From positions 1 to 64,000 of the forward strand of contig NZ_JOEQ01000009.1 of NCBI RefSeq assembly GCF_000721075.1: a stretch of 64,000 nt of DNA. The letters run 5' to 3'. This DNA comes from Streptosporangium amethystogenes (lineage in GTDB: Bacteria > Actinomycetota > Actinomycetes > Streptosporangiales > Streptosporangiaceae). Positions 43,951 through 52,700 of the stretch are shown in pieces (position 1 is the stretch's first letter; the number at the start of each line of letters is the position of its first letter). A model generated the notes under the pieces. That model made no database searches. It was not told the origin of the DNA and saw nothing but the letters and a program-made list of their open reading frames with translations. The position numbers were made by a program, and so were the translations under genes.

Positions 43951-44925
43951 TCATCCCGTCTTGGCGAGAATCGCCTTGGTCATCGCGTCGAGACCGATCA
44001 GGTTGAACTTCTTTCCGAGGGTGCGCATGATCGAGTTCTCCGACGGGCGGTAGATGCCGTACGCGTAGTCGTAGCCGCCCTGGTAGGCGCCGATCACGCC
44101 ACCGTCGGGAGTGGCCTGGCCCAGGTACCGGTACCACTTGCGCTGGCCCGAGGTGAGCTGCGCGGCGGTGTACTTCGACACGTTCGCCGCCGACGGCTCG
44201 CCGCCGTTGTAGGTGCTGTTGAGGGTGGAGTACTCGTCGGCGAGGTTGGCCATTGAGTGTCCGAGTTCGTGCACCACGACCTGGCCGGAGCTCGCGTTGC
44301 CGCCCGAGGCCGTGGCGACGCCGCCGCCCGCGCCGTACCCGGCGCCGCCGTACTTGGTGCTGTTGCCCAGTGCCACCACCTGGTCGACGCCGGGGGCCAG
44401 CGCGGCGTAGGACTTGGCGGTGGCGGTGTTCACGCACAGCAGGCGCTCGATTCCCGAGCACCAGAACCCCATCCCGAGCGCGGTGTTCTTGCTGATGCCC
44501 TGGGTGGGATCGTTGTCGACGCCCGACTGGCTGGAGACGACGTTGACCATCCAGACGTTGAAGGAGTTCTTGTAGGTGCTGAACGGTTCGACGGCGGTCA
44601 TCTCGGCCCACTTGCTCGCGGCGTGGGCCTGGAAGGTGGCGATCTGGGTGGAGGTGTAACCGTCGCCCACGAAGACCAGGTCGAAGCGCTGGGAGGAGGG
44701 TCCCGTCTGCTGCAGGGCGGTGACCGTGGCGGTGACCGCGGCGCGCGAGGCGGGAGGCACCTGCCGCTGCGGGATCTCGACCTGCTGGATCGTGCCGTCG
44801 GGGGAGAAGACCTCCACCCGCTCGGTGGATCCCGGCGGGGACGGTTCGGCGGCGGCGGACGTTGGTACGGCGAGGGAGGCGATGACGACCGGTACGAGCA
44901 GCGCCAGGCGGAGGGGGCGGGGCAC
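43951..44925 (-). CDS. Secreted M64 family metallopeptidase, short paralogue
   Basis: The protein has 324 residues; the ATG follows CAAGGAGACG. Signal peptide MPRPLRLALLVPVVIASLAV ending AAA. RFDLVFVGDGYTSTQIATFQ parallels the larger paralogue; the zinc motif HELGHSMANLADEY lies at about 219-232 and YRPSENSIMRTL near the end. It lacks the C-terminal beta domain of the paralogue. About 84 bp upstream of the start is another CATAACCC/GTTAT palindrome. Extracellular endopeptidase of unknown specificity. Confidence 0.93.
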   Translation of the reverse strand: MPRPLRLALLVPVVIASLAVPTSAAAEPSPPGSTERVEVFSPDGTIQQVEIPQRQVPPASRAAVTATVTALQQTGPSSQRFDLVFVGDGYTSTQIATFQAHAASKWAEMTAVEPFSTYKNSFNVWMVNVVSSQSGVDNDPTQGISKNTALGMGFWCSGIERLLCVNTATAKSYAALAPGVDQVVALGNSTKYGGAGYGAGGGVATASGGNASSGQVVVHELGHSMANLADEYSTLNSTYNGGEPSAANVSKYTAAQLTSGQRKWYRYLGQATPDGGVIGAYQGGYDYAYGIYRPSENSIMRTLGKKFNLIGLDAMTKAILAKTG

Positions 44926-45005
44926 GACGTCTCCTTGGGGGTGAGCGCAGTGGATCTAGTGCCCACATCGTGTGTTATCGCCATACGCCCGGATAATCCC
45001 TTTTC

Positions 45006-45026
45006 GACATAACCCTCCCGTTATAG
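45006..45026. promoter_or_regulatory. CATAACCC-type palindrome upstream of the short M64 gene
   Basis: GACATAACCCTCCCGTTATA: ATAAC-N6-GTTAT within the 321-bp region 44926-45246. It shares CATAACCC and the GTTAT half with the sites at 42322-42403. The rest of the gap shows no gene. Confidence 0.5.
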
Positions 45027-45246
45027 TGGTGAATTCTGAGTCCTCGCCCCTCCGTGTCGGGCTCAGGTGGGGCGGACTCCACCGGAACGATCACAGTCCA
45101 GGCCCGGCCTCGATCCCGTCGCGCAGCGGAAAGCAGGCGTAGAGTGGAAGTACCGAGGACATTTCGTGCGTTGACATTCAGGTCGACGTCGCCCAAGGCG
45201 ATAGGCGACTCCGGTCCCTTCGGGGGCCGAGACGGGCCGGGCGATC

Positions 45247-45804
45247 ATGACGCCGGAGCTTCTTGCCCACAGCACACCACTCACCGACACCACTCCTGAG
45301 GCACGCCTCAGTCTGGATCCCGACCTCGGCCGCAGGGGCGCCGTGGACGGGGGCTGGTGGCCGTACTCACAAGACGCGGCAGTGGAACTGCCGGGCCTCA
45401 TCGCCGCCCTCGACCGGAGGCTGGACCGGCCCGTCAGGCGGGTGGGTCTGCCCCTGGGGTCCTGGGACGACATCCCGCACCGTGTCGCGGCCCCCGGCCG
45501 CCAGGTCAAGGTGGGCTGGTTCCGCAACATGGACCCGCACGTGGTCACCCTGATCTGCGAGGCCATGGAACCCGTCAACCTGCTGGTCGTTCCACCCGGC
45601 ACCGAGAGCGGCACGGCCGCGCACGCGCTCACCCTGGCCACCAGGTGCGCGGGCGCCACTCGCCCGACCGACATCCTCACCGCCGCGGCCTCCTCGGACG
45701 CCGGCTCGATCGCCCGGGATGACAGCCGGGCCGTCTGGGAGGGCGAGGGCGGACAGATCGCCGGTCACCAGGGCTCAGATCCTCTTCGAGAGGAGGCATC
45801 ATGA
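45247..45804 (+). CDS. DUF5994 family protein
   Basis: The protein has 185 residues. ARLSLDPDLGRRGAVDGGWW, then PYSQDAAVELPGLIAALDRR and VKVGWFRNMDPHVVTLIC with VNLLVVPPGTESGTAAHALT are the standard blocks of DUF5994. Its stop overlaps the start of the STAS gene (ATGA), so both are made together. DUF5994 has no assigned activity but often accompanies STAS proteins in actinomycetes. The tail after about residue 150 is low-complexity. Confidence 0.88.
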   Translation: MTPELLAHSTPLTDTTPEARLSLDPDLGRRGAVDGGWWPYSQDAAVELPGLIAALDRRLDRPVRRVGLPLGSWDDIPHRVAAPGRQVKVGWFRNMDPHVVTLICEAMEPVNLLVVPPGTESGTAAHALTLATRCAGATRPTDILTAAASSDAGSIARDDSRAVWEGEGGQIAGHQGSDPLREEAS

Positions 45805-46133
45805 CCGTCCTGCAAACTCAGCCCTCTCACGGAGCGGGTCCCCAGGCCGCCGGTCCCGCCGCCACGGTGATCCATCTGCACGGCGAGATCGACGTCTTCA
45901 CCAGCGCGGCACTGCGCGAACGACTGCTCCGCGCGCTGCGGCGCGGAGCGAACCCGCTCATCCTCGACCTGTCCGGGGTGTCGTTCTTCGACACCTCAGG
46001 GCTGGCCGTACTGGTCGGCATCCAGCGCCGCGCCAGATCACTCGGAGTCACCTTCGAGCTGTCCGCGCCTCGTCACCAGACGGCGGCCCTGCTCCGGATC
46101 ACCGGTCTGGACCGCACCTTCACCATTCGCTGA
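45801..46133 (+). CDS. STAS domain anti-anti-sigma factor
   Basis: The protein has 110 residues: a single STAS domain. IHLHGEIDVFTSAALRERLL, LILDLSGVSFFDTSGLAVLV with the phosphorylatable serine in DTSG, and a final LLRITGLDRTFTIR helix. It should bind and neutralise an anti-sigma kinase in partner-switching control of a stress sigma factor. A candidate anti-sigma ATPase lies 16 kb away at 61625-62245, but pairing with it is speculative. Translationally coupled to DUF5994. Confidence 0.93.
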   Translation: MTVLQTQPSHGAGPQAAGPAATVIHLHGEIDVFTSAALRERLLRALRRGANPLILDLSGVSFFDTSGLAVLVGIQRRARSLGVTFELSAPRHQTAALLRITGLDRTFTIR

Positions 46134-46156
46134 GCGCCGGTGGAGCGGATTCCCCG

Positions 46157-47443
46157 TCACCAGAGCGCGACGGAGCGGGTCAGGATCTTGGTGAGGTCGC
46201 CCTCGGTGACCGGCCGGGGGGCGGTGCTGAGCAGGCGTTGCTGCTTCATCGCGCCCTCCGCCAGCGCGGGGACGTCCGCCTCGGTGTAGCCGACGCCGCC
46301 GATCCCGTCGGGGAGGCCGATGTCGCGCATCAGCTTCGTCAGCACACCGGGCAGGTACTCGGAAAGGTCGTCGGGCCTGGCGGCGGACGGGTCGAGCAGC
46401 TCGGCCGCGCGCAGGTGCCGCTCCGGCCGCGCCTCGAAGGTGAACCTGAACGCCTCGGGAGCGGTCAGCGCGACGGCCATGCCGTGCGGCACCATCGGCT
46501 CGCCCGCCGGGTAGCCCTCGGGGTGGAAGTCCCTGACCCGCCCCGCGATCGGGTAGGCGTTGGCGTGCGGGATGTGCACGCCCGCGTTGCCGAACCCCAG
46601 CCCGGCGAACGTCGCCGCCAGCGCCATCCGCCCCCTGGCCTCCGCGTCGTCCCCGTCGCGTACCGCGGTGCGGAAGGACCGCGCGAGCAGCGCGATGGCG
46701 CGCTCGGACCACATGTCGGCCACCGGGTTCGAGCCGCAGTAGGGCACCCGCTCCTCGGGGCGCTTGCGCTCGTAGGAGGTGTACGGCCGGGCGGTGTAGC
46801 TCTCCAGGGCGTGGCAGAGGATGTCCATCCCGGCGGCCGCGGTGACCCCGGCGGGCTGGCTCATCGTCAGGTCGGGATCGACGACGGCCAGCACCGGCCG
46901 GAGCCGGGCGTGGCTGATCCCGGTCTTCACCTTCAGGTCGAGCACGTCGAGCACGCAGATCGTGGTGCTCTCCGAACCGGTGCCCGTGGTCGTGGGCACC
47001 GCGACCAGCGGCTTGAGCGGCCGGGACGGGGCCAGGCCGCCGCCCACCGGCGCGTTGACGTAGTCCATCAGCTCGCCCGGGTTGGTGGTGAGCAGGTTGA
47101 CCGCCTTGGCGGTGTCGATGCTGGAGCCGCCCCCGACCGCGACGAAGGCGTCCCACGGCCCACTGGCACGGGCGTGTTCGATGGCCGCCAGCAGGCTCTC
47201 GTCCGTCGGCTCGACGCGTACGCCCTGGTAGACGCTCGCCTCCATGCCGAACCCGGAGAGCTGTTCGGCGATCCGTTGTGGCGCGCCGGTCGCGGCCACC
47301 CCGGGGTCGGTGATGACGAGGATGCGCCGGGCGCCGTACTGCCCGAGATCGAAGCCGATCTCGGCCGAGGCACCGGAGCCGAACTTCAGAGCGGGGGCGC
47401 CGTAGGTGAAGACGGACTCGGGGTTGCTCGGAGTGCTGAACAC
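46157..47443 (-). CDS. Hydroxyacid-oxoacid transhydrogenase-like iron alcohol dehydrogenase
   Basis: The protein has 428 residues from GTG 47441-47443, which has GAGAGGAG eight bases upstream. NAD-site VAVGGGSSIDTAKAVNLLTT, substrate-region VPTTTGTGSESTTICVLD, metal-site GMDILCHALESYTARPY and NAGVHIPHANAYPIAG (His ligands). The YGARRILVITDPGVAATGAP start and the insertion around SYERKRPEERVPYCGSNPVA match the ADHFE1/HOT subgroup, which transfers hydride between 4-hydroxybutyrate-type acids and 2-oxoglutarate. Monocistronic, convergent with the STAS gene. Confidence 0.88.
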   Translation of the reverse strand: MFSTPSNPESVFTYGAPALKFGSGASAEIGFDLGQYGARRILVITDPGVAATGAPQRIAEQLSGFGMEASVYQGVRVEPTDESLLAAIEHARASGPWDAFVAVGGGSSIDTAKAVNLLTTNPGELMDYVNAPVGGGLAPSRPLKPLVAVPTTTGTGSESTTICVLDVLDLKVKTGISHARLRPVLAVVDPDLTMSQPAGVTAAAGMDILCHALESYTARPYTSYERKRPEERVPYCGSNPVADMWSERAIALLARSFRTAVRDGDDAEARGRMALAATFAGLGFGNAGVHIPHANAYPIAGRVRDFHPEGYPAGEPMVPHGMAVALTAPEAFRFTFEARPERHLRAAELLDPSAARPDDLSEYLPGVLTKLMRDIGLPDGIGGVGYTEADVPALAEGAMKQQRLLSTAPRPVTEGDLTKILTRSVALW

Positions 47444-47561
47444 GCCCGGCTCCTCTCTCGATGATCTTACCCGTGTCACGGGAGAGCCGTATGCGGTACT
47501 CCGTGACACTTGATGCCCATTTACCCGCCTGTCGACCCTTCGGGGAGGGGTCAGAAAGGGG

Positions 47562-47663
47562 TCATCTGGGCGTCAGTGTGATGTTGACCTGATAGTCGGA
47601 GGTGTCGGTCCTACCGGCGTTCGGCCGCAGGGTGTAGCGGCTCTCCTGGGTCGGCAGGTTCAT
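47562..47663 (-). pseudogene. Possible C-terminal fragment of a secreted protein
   Basis: About 33 codons encode LPTQESRYTLRPNAGRTDTS then DYQVNITLTP before a stop at 47562. This resembles the last beta strands of secreted actinobacterial proteases, but upstream the frame becomes nonsense. Reported only as a possible remnant. Confidence 0.2.
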
Positions 47664-47817
47664 GCGGCCATCGTGACCCCGGCCACTTGGCCACCTCGTG
47701 ACACTGACTTCGGAGGCCGTCGACACATCCCCTGACGGCGTCTCAAATGGTGATATCTCGTCCCATGGCAAGAGGAATGCATGCAAACGGCAAGCCGCCC
47801 TCACTAGCATCGCCGCC

Positions 47818-48399
47818 ATGATGAAAAGAATGATCGCGGTGACCGCTGTCGCCGGAGCCGCCGTGCTGGCGGCCCAGCTTCCCGTGTCCGCGAGCTCCTC
47901 CACCACGCTGCTCCGGCTGCGCGGCGGTTTGACGCTGGAGGTCCCGAACTCCTGGCGGGTGTACGGGACCACAGATCAGGTCCGGGTGGTGACCGGTGCC
48001 TGCGCGCGGCCCAACGGTGGTTACTTCCAGCCCAAATGCGACAGCTTCTGGATCATGGGCCCGAAGGCCCTCAAGAACGGAGCCGAGGGCTTCGGGCGCT
48101 ACAACCCCGACCAGGGGCCGTTCTACCCGGCGTCCGACGTGGTGCCCTGCGCGACCAACCCCAGGTACGGCCAGGTCCTCGGCAAGGCGATCGCGGTCGG
48201 CCACCGCAACATCGGGGTGGCGCACAAGGCGCACTACCGGGTGTGGCCCGGCCGGTGCGTGACGTACACCGGCGGTGAGCAGAAGTCGACGTTCAACCAG
48301 CGCGAGTGGTACCTGCCCCAGTCGAAGATCCTCATCGTCGACCAGTGGGCCACCCCGGGCCTGGCCACCGTCCTGAAGAACGCGGTCTGGGACAACTGA
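47818..48399 (+). CDS. Small secreted protein of unknown function
   Basis: The protein has 193 residues. Signal peptide MMKRMIAVTAVAGAAVLAAQ ending in VSA; the mature part begins TTLLRLRGGLTLEVPNSWRV and carries four cysteines (GACARPN, PKCDSF, VVPCATN, GRCVTY), probably two disulfides, plus FNQREWYLPQSKILIVDQWA. ATG 47818 and ATG 47821 are equally possible starts. I recognise no named family; similar small exported proteins occur in Streptosporangiaceae. Monocistronic, followed by a hairpin. Confidence 0.8.
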   Translation: MMKRMIAVTAVAGAAVLAAQLPVSASSSTTLLRLRGGLTLEVPNSWRVYGTTDQVRVVTGACARPNGGYFQPKCDSFWIMGPKALKNGAEGFGRYNPDQGPFYPASDVVPCATNPRYGQVLGKAIAVGHRNIGVAHKAHYRVWPGRCVTYTGGEQKSTFNQREWYLPQSKILIVDQWATPGLATVLKNAVWDN

Positions 48400-48430
48400 C
48401 CGCCTGGAAGACCACTGGAGATCCTGTGTT

Positions 48431-48460
48431 CTGGCTCCGTCCTGAGTGAGATGGAGCCAG
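48431..48460. terminator. Hairpin after the small secreted protein
   Basis: CTGGCTCC, 14-base loop, GGAGCCAG; 32 bp after the stop. No T tract, so moderate support only. Confidence 0.4.
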
Positions 48461-48544
48461 GCTCCTTGACCATGCGGGGTGAGTGCGGTGCCGCACGGCG
48501 CCTGCGCCGAAGAGTCCATGGCCGCGGGCAACAACCGCGGCTAC

Positions 48545-49039
48545 CTACTCCTCGGCCCCGGATGAGTGCGGAGCGAGCCGGTGACGTATCTCGAACGCAT
48601 CGAGCCAGCGCAGAGAGTCCTCGGCCCAGGAGATCTCGTTCTCGGCCCGGCGAAGGTCTCCGCGATAGGCCATCTCGCGCAAGGCGATCACAAGTTCCCG
48701 ATGCGCCTCGTCCGGAGCGTTGGCGACTCGTCGCTCGATTCTCGGGTGTCGACGGCTGGAGACCTCGTGGAGGAGGCGCGGCAGGCTGTCGCGGCGTTCC
48801 TGACAATGCTGCCGATGGGTCTCGAAGTGCGTGCGCAGGGCAGCGAGGTTGCCGCGATCACCGAAAACGAGCCGCAGGCGTTCCCCGTCCCGGTTAGGGG
48901 GATACGTCGGAGGTGCCTCAGGCCACTCCCGGATGGCCTTCCGCCCATCGGCGGTGATCTCGTAGGTTCTCTTTTCGGACTTGGTCCCGACCCGCTCGCT
49001 GGTCGAGGTGATCAGACCTCGCGCCTCCATATCCTTCAT
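48545..49039 (-). pseudogene. PadR family regulator lacking its N-terminus
   Basis: 164 residues remain. MKDMEARGLITSTSERVGTK and KRTYEITADGRKAIREW are the second half of the PadR winged helix, followed by the Vir_act_alpha_C effector helices up to residue 164. The first about 45 residues, including the recognition helix, are absent: the upstream sequence belongs to a hydrolase fragment in another frame, with a stop just before ATG 49039. A non-DNA-binding remnant unless a start was captured elsewhere. Confidence 0.7.
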
Positions 49040-49225
49040 CGGACGTCACGCCATGTACATCCAGGTACTGGCGTACCACCGCGTTGAAGTCGGTCGCACG
49101 CTCAACCTGAGACCAGTGGCCGCATCGGTTGAACAGGTGCGCGTCCGCCGTCGGGATGGTGTCCAGCAGTTCGTAGGTCCTGGACACCGGGATGACCACA
49201 TCCTGCATGCCCTGGATCAGGTACC
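49040..49225 (-). pseudogene. C-terminal fragment of a meta-cleavage alpha/beta hydrolase (MhpC-like)
   Basis: PRYLIQGMQDVVIPVSRTYE, DTIPTADAHLFNRCGHWSQV, then ERATDFNAVVRQYLDVHG: this is the Asp-containing strand (QDVVIP) and the His loop (GHWSQ) of hydrolases that cleave ring-opened phenylpropionates and biphenyls. The nucleophile-containing two thirds are missing. At about 49225 the frame joins a dioxygenase fragment, and at the other end it runs into the truncated padR gene. Confidence 0.6.
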
Positions 49226-49440
49226 TGGGTGATGCCGTGGTCGACGCGGAGGTCGAGCGAGATCGCCGGATCGAAGCCGCGGCTGGTGACGCCCTCGAAC
49301 ACCTGACGGGCGAGAGTGTCGGCGACCGGCAGGTCACCGCTCGGCGTGTCGTAATCGCCGACGCCTCGCACGCGCTCTACGCCGATCGTGAAGGGCGGCA
49401 TCAGGTCGTAGAACAGTCCGCTAGACCGGACAGAATGCAA
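49222..49440 (-). pseudogene. Central fragment of an extradiol dioxygenase (MhpB/LigB-like)
   Basis: SGLFYDLMPPFTIGVERVRG, then GDYDTPSGDLPVADTLARQV and DPAISLDLRVDHGITQ match the middle of LigB-type 2,3-dihydroxyphenylpropionate dioxygenases: FYD.MPPF followed by VDHG(F/I).QP. The N-terminal metal-binding part and the C-terminal half are lost. It joins the hydrolase fragment out of frame at the shared sequence near 49220-49232, as expected from a deletion fusing two neighbouring catabolic genes. Confidence 0.6.
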
Positions 49441-49698
49441 GATCTGTTCTGTCAGGCGATGTTACCGGCGGGTACCGCTAACGGCTGTCCGTAGTTTCCT
49501 CAACCCCGGGTCGCGCGCGGCGCGCGGCAGGGGCGGTGCCGCGTCCAGGGCCGTCCCTGCGGCGTGCCGGTGGGCGGCGGAAGGCCAGCCCGTGGGCGGG
49601 TGGTGGTGGCCGGCCGCAGGGGTGGCGGGTTCTTCTATCCGAGGCGACTTGGGGTTTTCTCGACCGGATCTCACCTAGTCGATCTCAAGTCGGAAGGA

Positions 49699-49720
49699 GT
49701 ACAAAAACCGCGTTTTGTAC
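49699..49720. promoter_or_regulatory. AT-rich palindrome upstream of the giant RTX gene
   Basis: GTACAAAA, 6 bases, TTTTGTAC: perfect arms ending 30 bp before the ATG at 49751, preceded by GGAAGGA. It is the most symmetrical element in the 310-bp gap 49441-49750; it could be an operator or an mRNA hairpin near the ribosome-binding site GGAGG. Function inferred only. Confidence 0.55.
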
Positions 49721-49750
49721 CTGTGAAACCTGGTTTGTCGTGGAGGTCTC

Positions 49751-52700
49751 ATGCGGGCACGTGGACTGCTCAGAATATTGTGTGCGGTGCTCGTCACGGT
49801 GAGCATGACGGCCGGGCTGCCTCAGACCGCGTCGGCGCGGTCCCAACGGGACGCCGAGACCACCGCCCTGCTGGCAGGGGTGAAGCGGTTCGCCGATGTG
49901 AGCCGGGGCTTCGCCACCCTGGGCAGGCTCGGTGAGCGGTTGCCGCTGGTCGGGCTGGTCCCCGGAGCCGAGGCGGGCCTGGGCCTGGAAACCCTGTTCG
50001 ATCAGGCGATGTACGACCCGATCAAGGACATCACCAGCCTTTCCGAACTCGAACCGGAGTACACCACGCCGGGCCCGCGGGCAGGCAGGCTTCTCGCGAG
50101 CACCCGTGAGGAGGGCGACGTCAAGCGCCTCGACCTGACCCTCGACGTCACCAGGTCGGTCGGCGACCAGCCGGTCAGCATCTCCAGCGCGACGCCCAGG
50201 GTGTCGTTCACCACGTCGAAGAGCGTGGACGTCGACCTGAAGCTGAACGCGAAGCTGTCCTTCGGATACGACCAGGCCACCCGGTCCGTCTACCTGATCA
50301 AGGACGCCTCCGGCCCCGCGCTGACGGTCCAGGCCGCCGGACGGCTGGACTCCGCGGCGAAGGCCACGGCGGCGTTCGGCATTCTCGGCGTGGACGTGCT
50401 GGGAGACTCGGCGCTCGACATCGGCTCCACCCTCACCTTCTCGGCCGCCGACCCGAACGGCGACGGCAGGCTGGACCTGACCGGGACAGGTGAGCTGGCC
50501 GCGGAGGGCGCGGCCGCCGGTCTGTTCCGCGTCTCCCCGGCGGGGTCGGCCGCCGCCACCTTCAACCTGCGGGCCCAGCCCTTCGCGGGGGCGCCGGTCG
50601 ACGGCGCGACCGCGACCGTCAAGGTGAACTGGCCGGACATCGCGACCGGGACGCCACAGGTCACCGTGGCCCAGTCCGACCTGGACCGGCTCAACCGCTT
50701 CCAGCACCTGACGCCCAAGGATTTGCTGGACGGGCTGGCGCACCTGGCCAACGCGATCAACGCGGTCCAGCGCTCCCAGTGGCGCAAGGACGCCCAAAGC
50801 CCGCTGGAGGGCAACCTGGACCTACCGTTCATGCGCGGCAGCCTGGCGGACGCGGTGCGGGTCTCCGAGGCGATCGAGAAGTTCGTCAAGGACAGCGTCA
50901 ACGGTGACACCGGCGAGCCGACGTTCACCTCGATCCAGAGCATGTTGGCCGCGCTGGGAGCGGCGAAGAACCTTCCCGGTGGCGCGGTCATCAAGGTCAC
51001 CGAGGCCGGATACGACGACTCCGACAAGAAGATCGCCTTCACGATCGTCATCGACCGCAACGTCAACGTGACGCCGGAACCGCTCAACCCGGCGGGCCAG
51101 ACGACCAGTGGCGGCGGCACCGGCGTCACCTATGCCGCCCGGACTCTCAAGCACACGGGCAGGAAGTGGGAGAAGGACGAGTTCAAGGGGCGCACGATCA
51201 CCGCGGGCACATCGAGCGGCATCGTGGCCGGCAACTCCGCGGACACGATCACCCTGGCCGGCGACTGGCGCAAAAGCGTCCCCGCGCCCGGCGTGACGTA
51301 TCGGATCGCCTCGTCCGATCCGCTGATCGGCCAGGTGACCTTCGGCGACACCTTCAAGGCCAACGCCGGGATCACCAGGGCGAACGCCGCGGCGTCGACG
51401 GCACAGGTCATGCGGGGCTACCACGCCTCGGCGACGGTCGTACTCGACCTGAGCGACCCGGTCACCGGCCAGGGCTGCGCGAGCAGGCCGGACGGCCAGG
51501 GCAAGGCGTGCCCCTACCGCCACACCAACCCGGATGGCACCTCGACCGTGGTGTCCGAGCTGCCCCGCGCCGCCGACCGCACCCTGCTCCGCACGGGACG
51601 CGACCTGTTCGGTGCCCAGCTGTCGGTGCTGACCGGAGTGAACGTCGACGCGGGCGTCGGCTACCTGGGTGTGCGGCTCACCGGCAATCTGTCGATGGGT
51701 GCCGGGAACACGGGCGACCTGCTCAGGGTGACGCTCAAGGACCAGGGTGACGTACGGCTGACACAGCTGTTCGAGCGGCTCGCCGCCAAGCCGGGCGAGC
51801 TACTCGACGTCCAGGTGAACGCCGAGGCCAGGGGCCGGCTCGCCGTGGGTGTTCCCGGAGCGTCCGACTTCTTCGGCGGCACGATCTCTGGAGACGTCGT
51901 GATGCCGGACATCGGCGATCCGGCCACCGTCGAGTTCCGCGGGTTCGACAGGCTCGGCGAGGTCGGGGAGTTCGGTTTCGACCCCGACAACCCCCGCGCG
52001 CTCTTCGGCACGCTGATCAAGTCACTGGGGGCGCTGGCGGCCTACCTCGACAACGTCAAGGGGACCGGCCCGGTGCAGGACGCCCTGGCCACGAAGCTTC
52101 CCTTGGTCGGCCGCTCGGTGTCCGAGCTCGTCGCCGCCGAGGAGACAGGCGGCGGCTCCGGCGTCCTCTACGGCAACGGCGGCTGCCGCCCCGACCTGGG
52201 CCACCTCACCGACCCCTCGCACACGTTCACCGACGCCTACATGGGCCGGAGGGTGCATGTCGGCAGCCGGCTCCTGCAGGTGGCCGCCGTCTGCGGCGAC
52301 GACACCCTCGCCTTCACCGAGAAGTTCACCGGCAACATCCCCGAGACCGGCACGCGGTACCGCCTGCGACCTCCCCTCAGGGACGCGATCGACCGGCTGA
52401 CGGCGGCTCCGCCCGACACCCTGCAGGGTGTGGTGGACGAGCTGAACAAGGCGCTCGGCGGGCAGGTCGGGATCAACTACCTGCCGGGCTCCCCCGGTGA
52501 GCTCAAGATCACACTGAACTACGACAAGAAGGCCACCTCCGAGGAGCCGCTGCGGTTCTCGTTCGGCGACAAGAGCCTGGTCGCCGCCTCCGGCTCCGGC
52601 ACTCTCGACGTCGGCGTGGACGGCGGGGTCCAGCTCGGCCTCGTCGTGCCGCTCAAGGCCGCCTTCGACCCCGCCGAGGACCTGCGGATCGACCCCACCT

